Shown here piece after piece: positions 8,012 to 11,370 of a stretch of DNA of 11,370 nt. How positions within the stretch are numbered: the stretch's first letter is position 1; every line of letters starts with the position of its first letter. The notes under the pieces are model-generated. The model did no database searches, was not told the DNA's origin, and saw only the letters and a list, made by a program, of their open reading frames with translations. A program made the position numbers and the translations under genes. The stretch is from contig SDVU01000094.1 of NCBI GenBank assembly GCA_016256075.1, forward strand, positions 9,996 to 21,365, written 5' to 3'. This DNA is from Dictyocoela muelleri (Eukaryota; Microsporidia).

Positions 8012-8283
8012 TTAGGTTCTCTCCCGGCTGTAAGAACCTCCTTAAAATAGTAAATCACCGTTCAAAGAGGAGAAGTAAGGATTATTACTTGAAACAGGCT
8101 CGATTTGTCAATATAAAAACAAAAGCAATTATTTTTATGAATGGAAAAATATTAAATAATAATTTTATATTTTATTTTTCCTCTAGAAATCGAGCTTGTT
8201 TCAAATAAGAATTATCACTTCTCCTCTTATGATTTAGTGATCAACCATTTTTTAGGGAGTCTTCAAGCCGGGAGAGAACCTAA
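8012..8283. mobile_element. Mariner-type MITE (272 bp) with long terminal inverted repeats
   Basis: The ends are TTAGGTTCTCTCCCGGC and its exact complement GCCGGGAGAGAACCTAA. They are flanked by TA at 8010-8011 and 8284-8285. The TTAGGT start and TA duplication are typical of mariner elements. The inverted repeats extend about 95 bp inward, with shared blocks such as AGAGGAGAAGT, TTTGAAACA/CTTGAAACA and CTCGATTT, leaving an AT-rich centre of about 80 bp. No transposase frame is present. The perfect 17-bp ends suggest a moderately recent insertion. Confidence 0.88.
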
Positions 8284-8790
8284 TATACAATCTGTTTATT
8301 CAGAGGTTTCTGTATAATCAGATCGACCCTCTATAGATAGTAGGTGTGAAAAATTCTATGATTTAAATATTTTTCTTTGTTACGCTGGCCTAAAACAATT
8401 TAAGTTTTGCATCTAACCATTTTTATTCTTTATTCTAATAATTCTTAACTATTAAAAATATATGTTTATTAAAAAATAAATGAAAAATATAAATTAAAAA
8501 TATTTATTAGCTTAGTTTAAAAATAAATTTATTCAAAAATAGGAATAATTTATTATTTTAACTTATTTTTAATGCAGTCATTATAATTCACATTTTATTC
8601 AAGAAAAAAGAACTTTTCTAATAAAAAATTACTTTAAATGCTACAAATATAAATATTATAAACCTTTTACCCAAGGTCAGTTCATATACTCTCTCTTACT
8701 AATCAATTAAAAGTCAACAAATATTTGATTTCTGCTAATAAACATAATTTAACATTATTATATAAAAAATTAAAAAATGTCATTTGCATG
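8284..8790. other. AT-rich spacer without a gene
   Basis: No reading frame, tandem array or paired repeat could be supported. The sequence past about 8400 is nearly pure A/T with words such as AAATATAAATTAAAAA. Confidence 0.7.
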
Positions 8791-8880
8791 ACTAGACCGG
8801 GCGTGTGTTGAGGGCTTGGCGTGTTATAGGCTATATATTTTACAGGTTGAGCGTGTGGGGTAGACTGTGCTCACGTCATG
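8791..8880. other. GC-richer patch with GCGTGT repeats
   Basis: A patch clearly richer in G than its flanks carries GCGTGT at 8801, 8819 and 8851, with related words such as TTGAGGGC and TTGAGCGTG. TAGACCGGG (8794) and TAGACTGTG (8871, preceded by GGGG) may be a second pair. No open frame, tRNA box or terminal repeat was found. It may be a remnant of a structured RNA or an older repeat; I do not recognise it. Confidence 0.4.
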
Positions 8881-9577
8881 AATTATCAGAATAAAAATAG
8901 AAAAGTCAAGTAAAAGCTTGAATTTTTGCAGGCTGACGCGAAATTTTGATATTATAAAAATTTATAAGTTTCGGAAACGAATACGCATTTTTTAGTATAC
9001 AAACTGTATATTTACCTCGTTTTTACCAAGAGTTGCTGGTGTTTTTTTATTTTGAATATATTTTAAATCTGTTAATTGTATATTCTTCTTTATTATGTAT
9101 ATTTATCACACCTTTTGTCATTTCATCTTTCTTTTGTCTTAAACACATTTCGTATGGCGGCGTTTTTTGTTTAAATCACTGACATAAAATCAAAAAATTT
9201 AAAAAGCGTGAATATTGATTTCCTATTGACTAGAAAAAAATATGAAAAGCATGAATATTAAAATCAACAGGTGAGCGTTAAAATTCAAAGAGACTTATTA
9301 AAATGAATTTTAATTAGAATCTGAACAGCAAAAACTTTTTTTATATGCGTGAATATAATAAATACCAAGTTTTATTAGAAAGACAAATCGAATTAACTTG
9401 AAAATCTTAATTACATATTGAGAATATTCATAATTAAAACTTATAGAATTGTCTTCAAACATGCTATTATATTTTTGGTTATTTGTGTTAAAAATTAATT
9501 CACTACTAAGATACTAGAAGCCGGTTGTAATGATTTTTATTTCATAAATAACTAGCAGTTACTGATAATTAGTAGTC
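8881..9577. other. Spacer with scattered GCGTGAATAT words
   Basis: No gene is visible. GCGTGAATAT or GCATGAATAT occurs at 9206, 9249 and 9347, too irregular to call an array. A short palindrome GTTTCGGAAAC lies around 8968-8978. Confidence 0.6.
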
Positions 9578-9630
9578 GGATCATGTGAAGATTATCCCCC
9601 GTAAATGGATCATGTGAAGATTACCCCCTC
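9578..9630. repeat. 29-bp direct repeat (GGATCATGTGAAGATTA)
   Basis: GGATCATGTGAAGATTATCC at 9578 recurs at 9607 as GGATCATGTGAAGATTACCC. The identical core is 17 bases, each copy leads into a C run, and the period is 29 bp. Only two copies are seen. Confidence 0.85.
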
Positions 9631-10135
9631 CACCGAAAAAATTATCAATAATAAAAGATTTTTTAATATAAAGATAAAACAATTTAAATAAAAAATATTA
9701 TAATAAACTAATTTATTATAATAAGTTTTAAAATCTCATTAAATGTTTCTTCTTTAAAATGATCAATGAAAAGAAAATATTTAAGAAATGACGATCTTTG
9801 ATTATACATCAGGCCTTTTTTTTAATTTCTAATTTTAATTTGTTATTGAAACTTTTGATTTGTTGGGTATGTATTTTTGTCTCCGGATCTACAAAATTAT
9901 ACTTATGGCAAATAGTCATTTGAGTATATTCATTTGATTCTCTTAACCTTAAATATGAAGTATATTCATCGGTGTGTATGATAAATCAAGGCCTTATGAT
10001 TCGATAATTATTGTGGCGCGTCAAGGTCGTCATGCCAAGAAACACAGCTTCTAATTTGAATTATTTTTTTTACATATTCAAATAATTACAAATACATGCC
10101 AAGGTGGTATGCCAAACTGGTCATTTTGCTAATAA
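9631..10135. other. Spacer downstream of the tRNA-like head
   Basis: No gene is seen. A motif CAAGGTCGTCATGCCAA (10024-10040) recurs imperfectly as CAAGGTGGTATGCCAA (10101-10116). Since it lies just 3' of the minus-strand tRNA-like head, it could be the body of that SINE-like element, but its far end cannot be fixed. Confidence 0.55.
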
Positions 10136-10206
10136 TGGCACTGAGGGATTCGAACCCAGGGGCACAAATAAAGATCATAAGACCTTTACCGTCCAGCCAT
10201 TCGTAC
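10136..10206 (-). repeat. tRNA-like pol III head, probably a second SINE type
   Basis: On the minus strand an A-box-like TGGCTGGACGG (10199-10189) and a perfect B box GGTTCGAATCC (10156-10146) are spaced as in a tRNA, and the total length is about 71 bases. The A box resembles that of Leu/Ser tRNAs. The acceptor halves (GTACGAA and AGTGCCA) do not pair, the T stem has only three pairs and no sound anticodon arm forms, so it is not a working tRNA. It is more likely the head of a SINE or a decayed tRNA gene. It differs from the heads of the other SINE copies. Confidence 0.6.
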
Positions 10207-10284
10207 ATAAGAAATATTTTTAATTATATATATATCAATTAAAATATTTTTAAAAAGATAACTTAAATAAAAAGAAAAAACATC

Positions 10285-10385
10285 ATAATTATAGTATATA
10301 TACAGTTGTTCCAGTGTGATATAGCTGATTAAGACTTGTCCTAATATGAGAAGGAGGTGGAAGGGTCTCTCTTAGGTGTGGAGAT
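10285..10385 (+). mobile_element. tRNA-derived SINE, copy 3 (body fragment)
   Basis: ACAGTTGTTCCAGTGTGATA and the following TAGCTGATTAAGACTTGTCC (10302-10341) match the body of copy 2 with only a few differences. The alignment continues more loosely through CTCTTAGGTGTGGAGATG (10369-10386). The tRNA-like head is missing on this strand and the last third of the element is absent. The 15-bp minisatellite starts where the similarity ends. Confidence 0.72.
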
Positions 10386-10395
10386 GCGTGGTGTT

Positions 10396-10515
10396 CCAAT
10401 TCTCATAAAACCGATTCACACAAAACCAATTCACACAAAACCAATTCACACAAAACCAATTCACGCAAAACCGATTCACGCAAAATATATGCTCACATTA
10501 TCAATTCTCACAAAA
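10396..10515. repeat. 15-bp minisatellite (CCAATTCACACAAAA) x 8
   Basis: Eight units of exactly 15 bp run from 10396 to 10515. Five central units differ only at CCA/CCG and ACA/GCA. The outer units (10396, 10486, 10501) are more diverged, and unit 7 keeps the period although its sequence has drifted. There is no slippage in length, so every unit stays in register. Confidence 0.93.
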
Positions 10516-10672
10516 TCAATTTTTAAAAAAAATTTTAAAACTTATAATCATGATATTTTTAATATTAATAGAAGTAGTTATAATGTTTAATACTTCTATA
10601 AAAAAGAAAAAAATATCAAACGGCCAATTTAATTGCTTCTTTTAGTCCAATAATCAATAGCTTTAAAGTAAT

Positions 10673-11370
10673 TTACCCTCGTTGGTAGCTCATCCACAGT
10701 CTAGCAATTTTCATTTCTTGGTCAACGTAAACTCTTTTTCTTGATTTGAGTTTCCCCCCAGCCATAATCCTTCTTAATTAAATGCCGCTGTAGATTTGAA
10801 TCTTTTTAATAATAGAAAATACCTCCCAAAAGCTTGGATTCGATTTGTTTATTTTCGAGTTCAATTTGTTATTAAATCCCTCTGCCGCATTATTTGTTCT
10901 GCCCCTTACAATTTCATATTGGTTCCATGTATTTCTTCCGAAAAGTGTTGTGGGAGAAGCCGAAATCCATGTATCATAAATATAGTTTTTTAGATTGACA
11001 GCATCAGTGTTATTCATGGGCCAAATCCTTAAAATATCTGCCCAGGCGGAATCGATTTGATTTATAGGTATAAGAGCAAGAGCTGAACATTGTTGAACAC
11101 AATTTTTAAAATCATTGTTATCATGGTATAGCCTAGTCAATCCTAGCTTCTGAACCCGCCTCCAAATAGCTTGTCCAAAATGGAAGAAACATCCGCGAAT
11201 CTCGGCTTCGGGAAAAACAATTTTCAATCCATTAAATGTAGCTTGCTCAAAATCGATGTGTATTGTTTTTGGATTAAAGGCTATTTCATTATCAGTCATT
11301 TTATTTTTAATAATTCTGAAAACTTTTGTGTAAATTCTTTCGGTTTTTTCAGTAAGAAAACAATATAAGA
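10673..11370 (-). pseudogene. MULE transposase, C-terminal part, with an in-frame stop
   Basis: This is a Mutator-like (MULE) DNA transposase, which cuts and pastes its element with a D-D-E active site. The frame is open to the window edge, so the N-terminal half, including the first catalytic Asp, lies outside. The residues LTEKTERIYTKVF just upstream of the ATG at 11299 look like family sequence, so that ATG is not the true start. The second Asp is in IHIDFEQA (codon 11254-11252), followed by the C-x2-H motif GCFFH and the catalytic Glu in NNAAEGFNN (codon 10882-10880). A TAA at 10780-10778 interrupts the frame after SIIKKIQIYSGI. The same frame then continues with MAGGKLKSRKRVYVDQE and ends at 10675-10673, resembling the basic tail usual after KIQ in this family. 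I therefore read it as one nonsense change in a decaying copy, although the first stop could be a natural shorter end. No terminal repeats were found within the window. Confidence 0.82.

Noticed and set aside
7223-8283. The two inverted-repeat elements as the two ends of one large transposon
   Set aside because: Each is symmetric about its own centre, with its own terminal sequence and its own flanking TA pair.
10136-10206. A functional tRNA gene on the minus strand
   Set aside because: The internal promoter boxes are good, but the acceptor halves do not pair and no sound anticodon arm can be drawn.
10357-10590. A 77-codon plus-strand frame with Lys-Pro-Ile-His-Thr repeats
   Set aside because: It begins with GTG rather than ATG, starts within the SINE fragment and is kept open only by the strict 15-bp minisatellite.

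Overview
This is an AT-rich eukaryotic window with two complete protein-coding genes packed at the left end, a decaying DNA-transposon gene at the right edge, and about 8 kb between them with no convincing host gene but many small repeats and non-autonomous mobile elements. Both host genes are uninterrupted by introns. Each has a TATA-like box 25-30 bp before its ATG and a run of C bases at or within a few bases of the ATG, so the 5' leader must be almost nil. That layout, the intronless genes, the very divergent histone and the AT bias are what I would expect from a microsporidian with an expanded, transposon-rich genome (my best guess, about 0.5). A reduced, AT-rich parasitic animal or another fast-evolving eukaryote is the main alternative. 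The taxon is an inference, not something read directly from a marker gene.

Left end (1-2700): a 9-bp minisatellite (1 to about 190), then an array of CCTCC boxes (209-359), a divergent histone H2A-family gene (399-752), an AT-rich spacer with a 28-bp tandem array (1079-1245), and a full-length Rpt5/PSMC3 gene (1292-2599), the 26S proteasome ATPase subunit. The two genes lie in the same direction but are unrelated in function: one packages DNA and the other unfolds proteins for the 20S core. I see no sign of an operon; each has its own promoter signals.

Middle (2700-10300): remnants of one tRNA-derived SINE family (two long minus-strand copies and one plus-strand fragment at 10285-10385); a 1.1-kb pogo/Tigger-type non-autonomous element with TIRs and TA duplications (4312-5428); a 97-bp nearly perfect tandem duplication (6624-6817); a foldback element flanked by TA (7223-7475); a mariner-type MITE with TTAGGT termini and TA duplications (8012-8283); a GC-richer patch (8791-8880); and several short tandem arrays.

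Right end (10136-11370): a tRNA-like pol III head of a second type, the third SINE fragment running into a 15-bp minisatellite, and a minus-strand MULE transposase gene. The transposase enters from beyond the window and carries an in-frame stop before its C-terminal tail.

The most interesting points are the SINE family (unexpected if this is a microsporidian), the shared ultra-compact promoter, the divergent H2A, and two oddities of Rpt5: an Asp-Lys-Asn repeat insert and a Tyr-to-Phe change in the C-terminal HbYX gate-opening motif.
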